From Bailinhaonella thermotolerans (GTDB lineage Bacteria > Actinomycetota > Actinomycetes > Streptosporangiales > Streptosporangiaceae): DNA of 64,000 nucleotides. A model generated the notes under the pieces. That model saw only the letters and a list, made by a program, of their open reading frames with translations, made no database searches and was not told the DNA's origin. Made by a program: the position numbers and the translations under genes. Positions 10,174-18,809 of the stretch are shown here, piece after piece (position 1 is the first letter of the stretch; each line of letters opens with the position of its first letter). The DNA lies in contig NZ_QZEY01000010.1 of NCBI RefSeq assembly GCF_003594875.1, forward strand, positions 186,001 through 250,000. Direction: 5' to 3'.

Positions 10174-10189
10174 CTAACCACGTGGTAGG
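10174..10189. promoter_or_regulatory. Operator copy 2 (CTAACCACGTGGTAGG) between the SBP and TetR genes
   Basis: It lies in the divergent promoter of the ABC operon and the TetR gene. Fifteen of its 16 bases equal the reverse complement of the site at 15617-15632. The inner ten bases (ACCACGTGGT) are a perfect palindrome. Confidence 0.7.
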
Positions 10190-10258
10190 TTCCGTCTGCG
10201 AGGGCCTGAGCGGGCTAGTCTCGCTCTACCCGGGCAACGCCCCCGCCCGGCGCCCCTC

Positions 10259-11035
10259 ATGACCGCACGGAAAGGCCGGTCGGTGACCGAACCCAGAGCG
10301 CACGTCGAAACCGCCCCGCCCGAGGCCGTACGGCAGGGCTCGGCGGACCCCGGCCCCGCGGGCGAGCGGCCGCGGCCCGGCCGGGCGGCGCGGCCTGAGC
10401 CCAGGCGCGAGACCAAGGGAGACCGCACCCGGGCGCGCATCCTCGACTCGGCGACCGAGCTGTTCTCGCGCTCGGGGTTCCACGCCGTGTCCCTGCGCGA
10501 CATCGCGGCGCACGCCGGGCTGACCCACGCCGGGCTGCTCCACCACTTCCCCGGCAAGGAGAGCCTGCTCATCCAGGTGCTCGCCCGGCGCGACGAGGTG
10601 GACGGGCGCCTGATGGCCGGGCCGGACGCCAGGGCCACGCCGGAGGAACTGCTCGACCGCGCCGTCGCCCAGGTCGCCAGGAACATGCGCAGCCCCGGCC
10701 TGGTGGCCCTGTACGTCAAGATCTCCGGCGAGGCGGCCGACCCGGAGCACCCGGCGCACGACTACTTCGTCCACCGGTACCGCCGGCTGCGCCGCGACGC
10801 CACCTGGCTGCTGGGCGAGCTGTTCCGCCGGGCCGACCCGCCCGTCCCCCACGACCCGGCCGTCGCCGCCCGCGAGCTGATCGCGCTGGTGGACGGCCTC
10901 CAGACCCAGTGGCTGCTCGAACCCGAGGAGGTGGACATGCGCGAGGTCGTCCTCGCCTTCCTCGCCCAGCTCGGCGTCCACCCCGCGAATCCGGGCTTCG
11001 CGACACCGGACCGCACGCCGCCCGGCGCCCCCTGA
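10259..11035 (+). CDS. TetR-family regulator of the glycosidase/transporter region
   Basis: Up to 258 residues. After a Pro/Arg-rich leader of ~50 residues comes a TetR helix-turn-helix (TRARILDSATELFSRSGFHAVSLRDIAAHAGLTHAGLLHHFPGKESLL). The all-helical ligand domain ends in the TetR_C-like RELIALVDGLQTQWLL. ATG 10259 has no Shine-Dalgarno; GTG 10283 has GGAAAGG 7 nt upstream and may be the true start. It is divergent from the ABC operon with a CCACGTGG operator between and lies 108 bp upstream of GH3 on the same strand, so it is the natural candidate regulator of the three-site regulon. Confidence 0.88.
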   Translation: MTARKGRSVTEPRAHVETAPPEAVRQGSADPGPAGERPRPGRAARPEPRRETKGDRTRARILDSATELFSRSGFHAVSLRDIAAHAGLTHAGLLHHFPGKESLLIQVLARRDEVDGRLMAGPDARATPEELLDRAVAQVARNMRSPGLVALYVKISGEAADPEHPAHDYFVHRYRRLRRDATWLLGELFRRADPPVPHDPAVAARELIALVDGLQTQWLLEPEEVDMREVVLAFLAQLGVHPANPGFATPDRTPPGAP

Positions 11036-11143
11036 TCCCCACCCCACCCCCAAGCCCCCGCGCCGATCACGCGGCCTCGGCCACGCCCCGTGCGTGTCAC
11101 CGCGTGCCCGGCGGGGCGGGCGCAGTCGACAGGAAGGGAAGTC

Positions 11144-13372
11144 ATGACGGAGCGGGATGATCTGACGCTGGAGGAGAAGGCCTCGCTGACCTCCGGCTCG
11201 GGGACCTGGAACACCGAGGGCGTGCGCGACGTGGTGCGGCCGCTCACGCTGTCGGACGGGCCGCACGGGATCCGCAGGCAGCCCAAGCGCGACACCGACG
11301 CGCTCGGGATCCACGACAGCCTGCCGGCCACGTGCTTCCCGCCGGCGGTGGGACTCGGCTCGTCGTGGGACCCGGAGCTGGCCTTCACGATCGGCGCGGC
11401 GCTCGCCCGCGAGGCGTCCGCGCTCGGCGTGGACGTCGTGCTGGGGCCCGGGATCAACATCAAGCGGTCACCGCTGTGCGGCCGGAACTTCGAGTACTTC
11501 TCCGAGGACCCGCATCTCACCGGGGTGATGGGCGCCGCGGTGGTCGAGGGCATCCAGTCGCGGGGCGTGGGCGCGTGCGTGAAGCACTTCGCGGTCAACA
11601 ACCAGGAGACCGACCGCATGCGCGTCAGCGCCGACGTGGACGAGCGGACGCTGCGCGAGATCTACCTGCCGGCGTTCGAGCACATCGTGCGCACGGCGCG
11701 GCCGTACACGGTCATGTGCTCCTACAACCGGATCAACGGGGTGTACGCCAGCCAGAACCGGTGGCTGCTGACCGAGTTGCTGCGCGGTGAGTGGGGCTTC
11801 GACGGGCTGGTGATGTCGGACTGGGGCGCGGTCAACGACCGGGCGGCGGCGCTTGAGGCCGGGCTGGACCTGGAGATGCCGCCGACAGGCACCGATGACG
11901 AGATCGTGGCGGCCGTGCGCGACGGGCGGCTGCCCGAAGAGGTGCTGGACACGGCCGTGGACCGGCTGCTCACGCTCGCCGGGCGGGTCGAGGCCGCGGA
12001 GCGGCACGAGGACTGGGACGCCGACGAGCACCACGAGCTGGCGCGCGAGGCGGCGCGGGCGTCCGCCGTACTGCTGAAGAACGACGGCGTGCTCCCGCTG
12101 GACCCGGACTCGCCGCAGCGGGTCGCGGTGATCGGGGAACTGGCCCGGACGCCCCGCTACCAGGGCAACGGCAGCTCGCACGTGGTGCCGACCAGGCTGG
12201 ACGACGCCTGGACCGCCCTCGGCGACGCCCTCGCGTCCGAGCCGGTCTTCGCCGCCGGGTACCGCCTGGACGGCGCGCCGGACGACGACCTGGCGGCCGA
12301 GGCGGTGCGCGCGGCGGCCGGCGCGGACGTGGCGCTGGTGTTCCTCGGGCTGCCGGACGCGGCCGAGTCCGAGGGGTTCGACCGGACGACCATCGACCTG
12401 CCGGAGCCGCAGGTCGCGCTGCTGCGCGAGGTCGCGGCCGCCTGCCCGCGCGTCGTGGTCGTGCTCTCCAACGGCGGCGTCGTGTCGGTCTCCGAGTGGG
12501 AGGACGCGGCGTCGGCGATCCTGGAGGGGTGGCTGCTGGGGCAGGCCGGGGGCTCGGCGATCGCGGACCTGCTGCTGGGCGTGGTGAGCCCGTCCGGGCG
12601 GCTCACCGAGACGATCCCGCGCAGGCTCTCGGACGTGCCCTCCCACCCGCACTTCCCGGGTTCCGACGGGCACGTGGTGTACGGCGAGGGCCGCTACGTC
12701 GGGTACCGCCACTACGACACCTTCGACCGGGACGTCGCCTACCCGTTCGGCCACGGCCTGACGTACTCCCGCTTCGAGTACTCCGACCTGGAGGCGCGCG
12801 AGACGGGCGAGAACGAGTGGACCGTCGAGGCCACCGTGACCAACGCCGGCGACCGGTACGCCCAGGAGGTCGCGCAGCTCTACGTCGCCTTCGACGAGGA
12901 CCGGCCGACGCGGCCCCGGCGCGAGCTGCGCGGCTTCGCCAAGGTCGGGCTGGAGCCGGGGGCGTCCTCGCGGGTGCGGTTCACGCTGACCGCGCGCGAC
13001 ATCGCCTACTGGTCGGTCTCCCGGCACGACTGGCGCGTGGACCCGGGCCGGTTCGCGGTGGAGGTGGGCGCGTCGTCGCGGGACATCCGCCTGCGCGCAG
13101 AGCTGGAGACGCCCGGCGACGGGCACGTGGGGACGCTGGACGGGATGTCCACGCTTGAGGAGTGGCTGAACCACCCGATCGGGGCCGAGGTGCTCGGCGG
13201 CCTGATGACCGCGGGCGGCCGCGACTTCCAGCAGGTGGACAGCGTGCTGTTCAACCTGGCCCTGGGCGTCCCGCTGATCAAGTTCCGGACGTTCGGCATC
13301 GGCCTGACCGCGGAGGTCGTGGACGAGCTGGTCGAGACCGTACGGCGGCGCCAGGCCGAGGCGTCGCGCTAG
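11144..13372 (+). CDS. Family 3 glycoside hydrolase (beta-glucosidase type)
   Basis: 742 residues. It hydrolyses terminal beta-glycosides with retention. The N-terminal barrel has GPGINIKRSPLCGRNFEYFSEDP and KHFAVNNQETDR. The nucleophile is Asp ~226 in VMSDWGAV. The (alpha/beta)6 domain follows, with GNGSSHVVP and EGFDRTTIDLP. A fibronectin-III-like domain (VTNAGDRYAQEVAQLYV...FAKVGLEPG) lies near residues 550-650. No signal peptide is seen, so it is probably cytoplasmic and acts on imported oligosaccharides. GGAAGGGA precedes ATG 11144. It may be co-transcribed with the TetR gene 108 bp upstream; no operator copy was found directly before it. Confidence 0.93.
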   Translation: MTERDDLTLEEKASLTSGSGTWNTEGVRDVVRPLTLSDGPHGIRRQPKRDTDALGIHDSLPATCFPPAVGLGSSWDPELAFTIGAALAREASALGVDVVLGPGINIKRSPLCGRNFEYFSEDPHLTGVMGAAVVEGIQSRGVGACVKHFAVNNQETDRMRVSADVDERTLREIYLPAFEHIVRTARPYTVMCSYNRINGVYASQNRWLLTELLRGEWGFDGLVMSDWGAVNDRAAALEAGLDLEMPPTGTDDEIVAAVRDGRLPEEVLDTAVDRLLTLAGRVEAAERHEDWDADEHHELAREAARASAVLLKNDGVLPLDPDSPQRVAVIGELARTPRYQGNGSSHVVPTRLDDAWTALGDALASEPVFAAGYRLDGAPDDDLAAEAVRAAAGADVALVFLGLPDAAESEGFDRTTIDLPEPQVALLREVAAACPRVVVVLSNGGVVSVSEWEDAASAILEGWLLGQAGGSAIADLLLGVVSPSGRLTETIPRRLSDVPSHPHFPGSDGHVVYGEGRYVGYRHYDTFDRDVAYPFGHGLTYSRFEYSDLEARETGENEWTVEATVTNAGDRYAQEVAQLYVAFDEDRPTRPRRELRGFAKVGLEPGASSRVRFTLTARDIAYWSVSRHDWRVDPGRFAVEVGASSRDIRLRAELETPGDGHVGTLDGMSTLEEWLNHPIGAEVLGGLMTAGGRDFQQVDSVLFNLALGVPLIKFRTFGIGLTAEVVDELVETVRRRQAEASR

Positions 13373-13385
13373 GCGCACGCGTCAC

Positions 13386-13416
13386 GCCCGCTCGTCTCCC
13401 GCCGAGGCGAGCGGGC
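13386..13416. terminator. Hairpin between the convergent GH3 and Rho_N genes
   Basis: A 9-bp perfect stem GCCCGCTCG/CGAGCGGGC (13386-13394 with 13408-13416) and a 13-nt loop just after the GH3 stop. Confidence 0.6.
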
Positions 13417-13425
13417 CGTACGGCC

Positions 13426-13484
13426 ACGCGGGCGGAACCCCGGACGGGCGACGCGGGCGAAACCCCGGACGGGCGACGCGGGCG
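13426..13484. repeat. 25-bp tandem repeat, 2.4 copies
   Basis: Units at 13426-13450 and 13451-13475 differ by one base; a 9-base third copy runs to 13484. The array ends 5 bp before the stop codon of the Rho_N gene, in non-coding DNA. Confidence 0.8.
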
Positions 13485-13488
13485 CGGG

Positions 13489-14145
13489 TCAGGCGTCCTC
13501 GCGGCGGGGATGCTCCAGGCGGAAGAAGTTGCTCTGCGTGCCGTCGGTCTTCGTCTCCTGGTAGATGAAGTTCAGCCCGCGCTCGTCGAACGTGTGGAAC
13601 CACTCGTCCCAGCTCACGTGGCGCAGCCGGCCGCCTCCGCCGTACCCGGGGAAGTCGAACCGCAGCACGCCCAGGTGGTCGTCGTGCGAGGTGCCCTCGA
13701 CCGTGGCGGGGGTCGCGCCGCGCTCCTCCGCCCACTGCTTGATGACCTCGTGGCTGGTGGTGACCAGGCTGCGGCCGGGCCGGTCCGGCTCCTGCCCCGG
13801 CGAGCGGATCTCCTGGGAGTACTGGAGACTCCGCGAGCTCTCCGGCCCCCGGCGCACGCCGCCGCCCTTCTCCGCGCCCTTGCCCTTGCCGGACTTCTTC
13901 GCGGGCGCCTCGGGCGCGGCCACGCCCCGGCCGGCGGGCCCCCGGCCGGCGGACGCGTCGGACACGGCGTCCACGAGCTGCTGCTTGCGCATCCGCGACC
14001 CGCCGGGGACCCCGAGCTCCTTGGCGCGTTCCCGGAGCTGGTCCATCTTGAGCTTGGCGATGTCGCTCTCGTTCACCCCGGGGGTGTTCGCGGTCTGGTT
14101 CCCCGGAATGTCCTTGTAGCGTGCGGGATCGTCTCGTCGGCTCAT
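13489..14145 (-). CDS. Rho_N/SAP-type domain protein with a branching-enzyme-like small C-terminal domain
   Basis: 218 residues. Residues ~25-70 (ESDIAKLKMDQLRERAKELGVPGGSRMRKQQLVDAV) look like a Rho N-terminal/SAP helix-extension-helix that can bind nucleic acid. A basic low-complexity linker follows. Residues ~130-215 (TTSHEVIKQWAEERGATPATVEGT...LRFDFPGYGG...VSWDEWFHTFDERGLNFIYQ) match a small widespread bacterial protein that is often mislabelled as a glucan branching enzyme. Its function is not established. GGAGG lies 10 nt before ATG 14145, and a SigB-like promoter is at 14171-14194. I infer a general stress role. It interrupts the glycosidase locus. Confidence 0.75.
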   Translation of the reverse strand: MSRRDDPARYKDIPGNQTANTPGVNESDIAKLKMDQLRERAKELGVPGGSRMRKQQLVDAVSDASAGRGPAGRGVAAPEAPAKKSGKGKGAEKGGGVRRGPESSRSLQYSQEIRSPGQEPDRPGRSLVTTSHEVIKQWAEERGATPATVEGTSHDDHLGVLRFDFPGYGGGGRLRHVSWDEWFHTFDERGLNFIYQETKTDGTQSNFFRLEHPRREDA

Positions 14146-14170
14146 CGAACAGACACCTCCGACGGGTCCC

Positions 14171-14194
14171 CTACCCCCCGTCACCGGCCCAAAC
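14171..14194 (-). promoter_or_regulatory. Candidate SigB/SigF-type promoter of the Rho_N gene
   Basis: On the minus strand, GTTT (14194-14191), 14 nt, then GGGTAG (14176-14171), which fits the GNNTN(14-16)GGGTA(C/T) pattern of actinobacterial stress sigma factors apart from the last base. It ends ~26 nt before the ATG. Confidence 0.45.
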
Positions 14195-14301
14195 GGACAG
14201 CCCCCACCCCAGTTTCCCCCGATCCCGAAACCCCCGCGACCTCGCGTGTTCCCCGCGCGGCCCCGGGGGCGGGCGGCGCGGGGAGCACGGGACCGCGGGC
14301 G

Positions 14302-14365
14302 TCTCAGCGTGGGTCTCAGCGCGGCGTTCTCAGCGCGGCGTTCTCAGCGCGGCGTCTCGGCGCGG
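14302..14365. repeat. Five 12-14 bp repeats upstream of the Rho_N gene
   Basis: TCTCAGCGCGGCGT-like units start at 14302, 14314, 14328, 14342 and 14355; the middle ones are identical. They lie in the 239-bp gap between GH1 and the Rho_N gene, just after the GH1 stop. Confidence 0.8.
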
Positions 14366-14384
14366 GGGCGGCCCGCCGTACGGC

Positions 14385-15569
14385 CTAGAGCAGGGCTCCG
14401 GCGCGGGCGACCTTCCCGAGCCAGCGGGCGCTGGGCTTGACGGTGCGGGCGAAGGTCGTGCGGTCCACCTCGACGAGGCCGAAGGGGGCGTCCCAGGAGC
14501 CCCATTCGTAGTTGTCGAGCAGGGACCAGTGGAGGTAGCCGCGGACGTCGGCGCCCTCGTCCATCGCGGCGCGCAGGCCGGTCAGGGCCTCCCGGGTGTA
14601 CTCGACGCGCTCGTCGTCGTCCCGGGTGGCGATGCCGTTCTCGGTGACCATGATGGGGACGCCGGGCAGGCGGGCGGCCGTGCGGCGGACGGCCCCGGCG
14701 AGCGAGGCGGGGTGGAACTCCCACCCGTTGTGCGTGCGGCGGGCGCCGTCGGGGATCGGCAGCGCGCCTTCGGGGCCGACGAGCACGCGGGTGTACGACT
14801 GGACGCCGATGAAGTCGTCCCCGGCGGCGGCGTCGAGGAAGCGATCCTCGCGCGGCCACGCCCAGGCGTCTACCACGTCGTCACCGGCCCCCTCGGCGGG
14901 CTGGAAGTCCTGGTTGGCGATCGTCCACCCGGACCGCAGCCCCGGCACCGCCGCCAGCTCCTCGCGGGCGGCGTGGTGGGCGAGGGTGAGCACGTCCGAC
15001 AGCTCCGGGTCCGGCGGCGGGAGCGTCCCCGCCACCTGCCCGTGCTCGCGCGGCTCGGCCTCGTCGGAGCCGCCGAGCAGGCCCGCGACCATGGCGAGCA
15101 TGTTGGGCTCGTTGATCGTGCACACCCACTCGACGCCGTCCAGGATCGGCAGCACCGCGCGGACGTAACGGCGGAAGCGCTCCACCGCCCCCGCGTCCCG
15201 CCATCCCCCGGCGAGCTGGAACCACAGCGGGCAGGTGAAGTGGTGCAGCGTCACCACGGGGGTGAGCCCCCGGTCGAGGCAGCCCTCGATCACCCGGCGG
15301 TAGTGCGCCAGCGCGGCCAGCGAGAACCGCCCCTCGACGGGCTCGACCCGCGCCCACTCGACGCTGAACCGATAGGCGTTGAGCCCCAGGTCGCGCACGA
15401 TGTCCAGGTCCTCGGGCCAGCGGTGGTAGGCGTCGCAGGCGTCCCCGCTGCGCTCGGCCAGCGGGGACCCGGGCCGGTTCTCCAGCGCCCACAGGTCGCT
15501 GCCGACGTTGTTGCCCTCGGTCTGGTGGGCGCTGCCCGCCGCCCCCCACAGAAACCCGTCCGGAAACAC
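14385..15569 (-). CDS. Family 1 glycoside hydrolase (beta-glucosidase type)
   Basis: 394 residues, near the usual 400-450. It opens with the GH1 signature FPDGFLWGAAGSAHQTEG. The acid/base Glu is in CTINEPNM, the nucleophile Glu in VTENGIATRDDD, and the aglycone-side segment GYLHWSLLDNYEWGSWDAPFGLVEVD closes the barrel. No export signal is seen. GTG 15569 has GTGGAGG just upstream; TTG 15614 lies immediately beside the operator and is less likely. Its 5' region holds the third operator copy (15617-15632), so it should respond to the same TetR as the ABC importer and GH20. The sugar specificity is not readable. Confidence 0.92.
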   Translation of the reverse strand: MFPDGFLWGAAGSAHQTEGNNVGSDLWALENRPGSPLAERSGDACDAYHRWPEDLDIVRDLGLNAYRFSVEWARVEPVEGRFSLAALAHYRRVIEGCLDRGLTPVVTLHHFTCPLWFQLAGGWRDAGAVERFRRYVRAVLPILDGVEWVCTINEPNMLAMVAGLLGGSDEAEPREHGQVAGTLPPPDPELSDVLTLAHHAAREELAAVPGLRSGWTIANQDFQPAEGAGDDVVDAWAWPREDRFLDAAAGDDFIGVQSYTRVLVGPEGALPIPDGARRTHNGWEFHPASLAGAVRRTAARLPGVPIMVTENGIATRDDDERVEYTREALTGLRAAMDEGADVRGYLHWSLLDNYEWGSWDAPFGLVEVDRTTFARTVKPSARWLGKVARAGALL

Positions 15570-15616
15570 AAGCCCTCCACCTCGGCCCAAGCGCCACCCA
15601 CGCGATCGCGACAAAA

Positions 15617-15632
15617 CCTACCACGTGGTTAA
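15617..15632. promoter_or_regulatory. Operator copy 3 (CCTACCACGTGGTTAA) upstream of GH1
   Basis: Read on the minus strand it is TTAACCACGTGGTAGG, 15/16 identical to the site at 10174-10189. It lies 48 bp before the GH1 start, next to an A+T-rich stretch that could supply the promoter. Confidence 0.7.
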
Positions 15633-15687
15633 TTTTTTCGGGATGGATTCGCGGGCTCTGCCGTACGGCGGGCCGGGGCCGCTGTCG

Positions 15688-15750
15688 TCACGGGCGGGGG
15701 CGGCCTCCCCGGGTGGTGTGCGCGATCCAGGAGACGGCGTCGCGGGTCAT
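15688..15750 (-). CDS. 20-residue peptide, translationally coupled to the A-T-R gene
   Basis: It encodes MTRDAVSWIAHTTRGGRPRP. ATG 15750 overlaps the stop of the A-T-R gene (ATGA) and is preceded by GGGAGGGGGATGTC, a strong Shine-Dalgarno, so it is likely translated. No family is recognised. It could be a small accessory or leader-type peptide, a ribosomal peptide precursor, or a chance reading frame; its size argues for caution. It is the last frame of the pterin/PPOX/A-T-R unit, and GH1 follows on the same strand. Confidence 0.4.
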   Translation of the reverse strand: MTRDAVSWIAHTTRGGRPRP

Positions 15751-18700
15751 GACATCCCCCTCCCGGCGCGGGGACGGCGGATGAAGCCGGAGGCGAAGAG
15801 GTGCTCCAGGTAGTGGTCGATCAGCGTGGTGTCCACGGGCGGGCAGGTCAGACCGCTGCCAGCCAGTGCCGCCTCGGTGTTGCGCCGCCCCAGGCGGGGG
15901 AACATGCCCTCGGCGTACGTCTCCTCGACCGAGCCGTCCGTCCCCCCGCCCCGGTCCACGTACAGGGACACGAAGGGCGCGGCGGGACTCGCCGGGTCCG
16001 CGGTCACGTGCCGGATCAGCTCGCCCACCCACCGCGCGTAGGGCAGCGTCTCGATCTCGAACCCGGTGGCGCGCATCCGTTCGACGACGTCGGCGAGCGT
16101 CGCGGGGCGGGGGTTGGTCAGGTGGTACGTCTCGGAGGCCGTGGTGCGGCCGGTGGCGATGCGGACGATGGCGTCGGCGACGTGGTCGACCGGGACGAAG
16201 TCCATGGGCAGCGCGATGTCCGGCGCGAAGCCCGTCTCGGCGATCATCTTGAACAGCGAGCAGATCGCGGTCTCGGTGTTGCACACGCCGGTGCGCCGGT
16301 CGCCCGTCACCTCGTAGGGGCGGTAGACCGCCACCGGGAGCCCCTGGCGCGCGGCCTCCCGCAGCACGCGTTCGGCCACCCATTTGCTCTCGGCGTATCC
16401 CATCGTGAGGCGGTCGGCGTGGGCGAGCGGGACGTCCTCGTTCACGTGGCGCGTCCCGGCCGCGCCGAAGCCGGCGAGCACGGCCACCGTCGACAGGAAG
16501 TGCACCGGCACCCGGCGGCGCGCGGCCAGCCGGACGATCGCCCGCGTGCCCTCGACGTTGGCGTCGCGCAGCGCGGGATACGGGTAGACGAGGTTGACCC
16601 GGGCCCCGCAGTGCACGATCAGGTCGAGCGTCCGCCCCAGCTCGTGCAGGTGCGAGGGGCCCAGGCCCAGCTCCGGGTCCGTCAGGTCGCCGGGGAAGCA
16701 GATCACCCGGTCCTCCCGGCCGGCGACGCTCAGGCCGTACCGGTCGAGCGTGGCGAGCACCCGGCGGCGCGCGTGAACGGTGTCGCGGGCGCGCACCGGG
16801 CAGTGCACCCGGGCGGAGGTACGGCCGAGCAGCCGGTCCAGCAGGAACGCCCCCACGAAGCCCGTCGCGCCCGTGAGCAGCACGTCGGCCGGATCGCCGG
16901 GACGCGGGGCCGGGCCCGTGGCGTGCGGGAGCGTGAACCCCAGCCGCGCCTCGGCCTCGAAGTCCACGGCCGTCCCCGGCCCCGGGGTCCCCGCGAGGGC
17001 GTCGGCGACCGCGCCGGCGAAGCCCTCCACCGTCGGGGCGTCGAGCAGCGCGCGGATCAGCCGGCTGCCGTGCGCGGCGTCCAGGCCGAGCACGGCCCGC
17101 GTCCGGTTGACCACCTCGGCGGCGAGCAGGGAGTCGCCGCCGATGAGGAAGAAGTCGTCCCCGGCCTCGGGCCGTACGCCGAGCGCGGCCTCCCAGGCCG
17201 AGGCCACCACGGCGCGCAGCCCCGCCTCGTCCCCGGGATCGGCGCCGGGCGGCGCCGCGGTGGTGCGCTCGCGGACCAGGGCGGCGAGCCCGGCCCTGTC
17301 CACCTTGCCCGCGGGCGTCAGGGGGAAGGCGGCGAGCTGGTGGATCGCCCGCGGTACGGCGGGCGCCGGGAGCCACTTCGCGCAGAACCGGCGCAGCGCG
17401 GAGGGATCGGCCGGGCGGCCGGGGACGGCCGGGGTGAGGTAGGCGACCAGCCCGTCGTCCTCCACCCCGACCACCGCCTCGCCCACGCTCGGGTGGTCGC
17501 GCAACCGCGCCTCGACCTCGTCGGGCTCGACCCGCCGGCCGCGCAGCTTGAGCCGGCGGTCGAGCCGGCCGAGGTGTTCCAGGACGCCGTCCGGGTTGAC
17601 CGTGACCCGGTCTCCCGTCCGGTACAGCCGCTCGCCGTCGTCGAAGGTCACGAACCGCTCGGCGGTCAGCCGGGGGTCGCCGGGGTACCCCAGGGCGAGC
17701 CCGTCGCCGCCGACGTACAGCTCGCCCTCCTCGCCGCGCCCGGCGGGGGAGCCGTCGGGCAGCAGCACCCGGCAGGTGGAGTTGGCCAGCGGGCGGCCGA
17801 TCGGCACCGTGCGGGCGTCCTCGGGCAGGCCGCGCACGAAGTGCACGGTGGAGACGACGGTGTTCTCGGCCGGGCCGTAGAGGTTGGCGACCTCGGTGGA
17901 GGGGCAGGCCCGCACGACCTCCCGCGCCAGCGCGGGGTCCATCGCCTCGCCTCCCGCCGAGACGAACCGCAGGCCCGCGAAGGCGTGCGGCCGGGTCCGC
18001 GCGACGTGGTGGAACACGCTGGTGGTGAGGTAGGCGATCGTCACCTCGTCCTCGCGGAGCCGCCGCTCCAGCGCGACCGGGGACAGCAGTTCCTCGCGTT
18101 CGGCGATCACCAGGCACGACCCGCCGAGCAGCCCCGACCAGATCTCGATCGTCGAGGCGCCCGACGACGGCGCGTACCCGTGCAGCACCCGGTCGGCGGC
18201 CCCGGGGCGCGGCAGGTCCGGGTCCGACAACGCCAGCCGCACCACCCCCCGGTGCGGCACGGCGACCGGCTTGGGGCGGCCCGTGGACCCCGAGGTGAAC
18301 GTGACGTACGCGCACGCGCCCGCCCCGACGGCCGGCGACTCGAACCCGGGGCCCGGATCCGGCCCGTCCGTGAGGGCCACGCGGACGCCCAGGCGGCGGA
18401 CGCGGCAGCGCGCCCCCGGCAGCACCACGGCCGCCCGCACCCCCGAGTCCTCGGCCATCGCATTCAGCCGCGCCGGCGGGCTGTGCTCGTCCAGCGGCAC
18501 GTACGCCGCGCCGGCCCGGAGCACGCCGAGGACGGCCACGATCGCCTCCGGCGAGCGCCCCCCGCACACCCCCACCGCGTCCCCCGGGCGCACCCCCGCC
18601 TCGCGCAGCCGGGCGGCCAGCGCCCGCGACCGGGCGTCGAGCTCCCCGTAGCTCAGCTCGCGCCGCCCCGCCCTGATCGCCGGGGCGTACGGCCTGCGGG

Positions 18701-18809
18701 CGGCGACGGCGGCGAACAGCTCGTGCAGCGCCGCCTCTCGCGGGTAGTCGGTGACGGGACCGGCGAAGACCGCCGCGTACCGCCCGGGCCTGGCGGGCGT
18801 GAGCGTCAT
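15747..18809 (-). CDS. NRPS-like A-T-R protein (adenylation, carrier, terminal thioester reductase)
   Basis: 1020 residues. The adenylation domain spans ~25-510, with A3 TFTSGSTGRPKP (~173), A8 LYRTGDRV (~395) and Lys in PAGKVDR (~500). The carrier domain has the phosphopantetheine Ser in IGGDSLLAAEV (~556). The reductase domain (~640-1010) has the NADPH motif LLTGATGFVGAFLL and the catalytic Tyr/Lys of GYAESKW (~804). This order activates a carboxylic acid, tethers it and releases it as an aldehyde or alcohol. There is no condensation domain. At the position usually held by Asp235 (FDAS) it has SGAS, so the substrate may not be an ordinary alpha-amino acid (inference). ATG 18809 overlaps the PPOX stop (ATGA). 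Confidence 0.92.
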   Translation of the reverse strand: MTLTPARPGRYAAVFAGPVTDYPREAALHELFAAVAARRPYAPAIRAGRRELSYGELDARSRALAARLREAGVRPGDAVGVCGGRSPEAIVAVLGVLRAGAAYVPLDEHSPPARLNAMAEDSGVRAAVVLPGARCRVRRLGVRVALTDGPDPGPGFESPAVGAGACAYVTFTSGSTGRPKPVAVPHRGVVRLALSDPDLPRPGAADRVLHGYAPSSGASTIEIWSGLLGGSCLVIAEREELLSPVALERRLREDEVTIAYLTTSVFHHVARTRPHAFAGLRFVSAGGEAMDPALAREVVRACPSTEVANLYGPAENTVVSTVHFVRGLPEDARTVPIGRPLANSTCRVLLPDGSPAGRGEEGELYVGGDGLALGYPGDPRLTAERFVTFDDGERLYRTGDRVTVNPDGVLEHLGRLDRRLKLRGRRVEPDEVEARLRDHPSVGEAVVGVEDDGLVAYLTPAVPGRPADPSALRRFCAKWLPAPAVPRAIHQLAAFPLTPAGKVDRAGLAALVRERTTAAPPGADPGDEAGLRAVVASAWEAALGVRPEAGDDFFLIGGDSLLAAEVVNRTRAVLGLDAAHGSRLIRALLDAPTVEGFAGAVADALAGTPGPGTAVDFEAEARLGFTLPHATGPAPRPGDPADVLLTGATGFVGAFLLDRLLGRTSARVHCPVRARDTVHARRRVLATLDRYGLSVAGREDRVICFPGDLTDPELGLGPSHLHELGRTLDLIVHCGARVNLVYPYPALRDANVEGTRAIVRLAARRRVPVHFLSTVAVLAGFGAAGTRHVNEDVPLAHADRLTMGYAESKWVAERVLREAARQGLPVAVYRPYEVTGDRRTGVCNTETAICSLFKMIAETGFAPDIALPMDFVPVDHVADAIVRIATGRTTASETYHLTNPRPATLADVVERMRATGFEIETLPYARWVGELIRHVTADPASPAAPFVSLYVDRGGGTDGSVEETYAEGMFPRLGRRNTEAALAGSGLTCPPVDTTLIDHYLEHLFASGFIRRPRAGRGMS

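Noticed and set aside
13489-14145. Calling the gene a glucan branching enzyme
   Set aside because: The similarity is only to a ~90-residue domain often mislabelled so; there is no GH13 barrel.
14302-14365. 14-bp repeats as a CRISPR array
   Set aside because: No spacers between units and no cas genes nearby.
14860-14885. A fourth CCACGTGG-type operator inside the GH1 gene (CTACCACGTCGTCA)
   Set aside because: Only half the dyad matches and it is in coding sequence.
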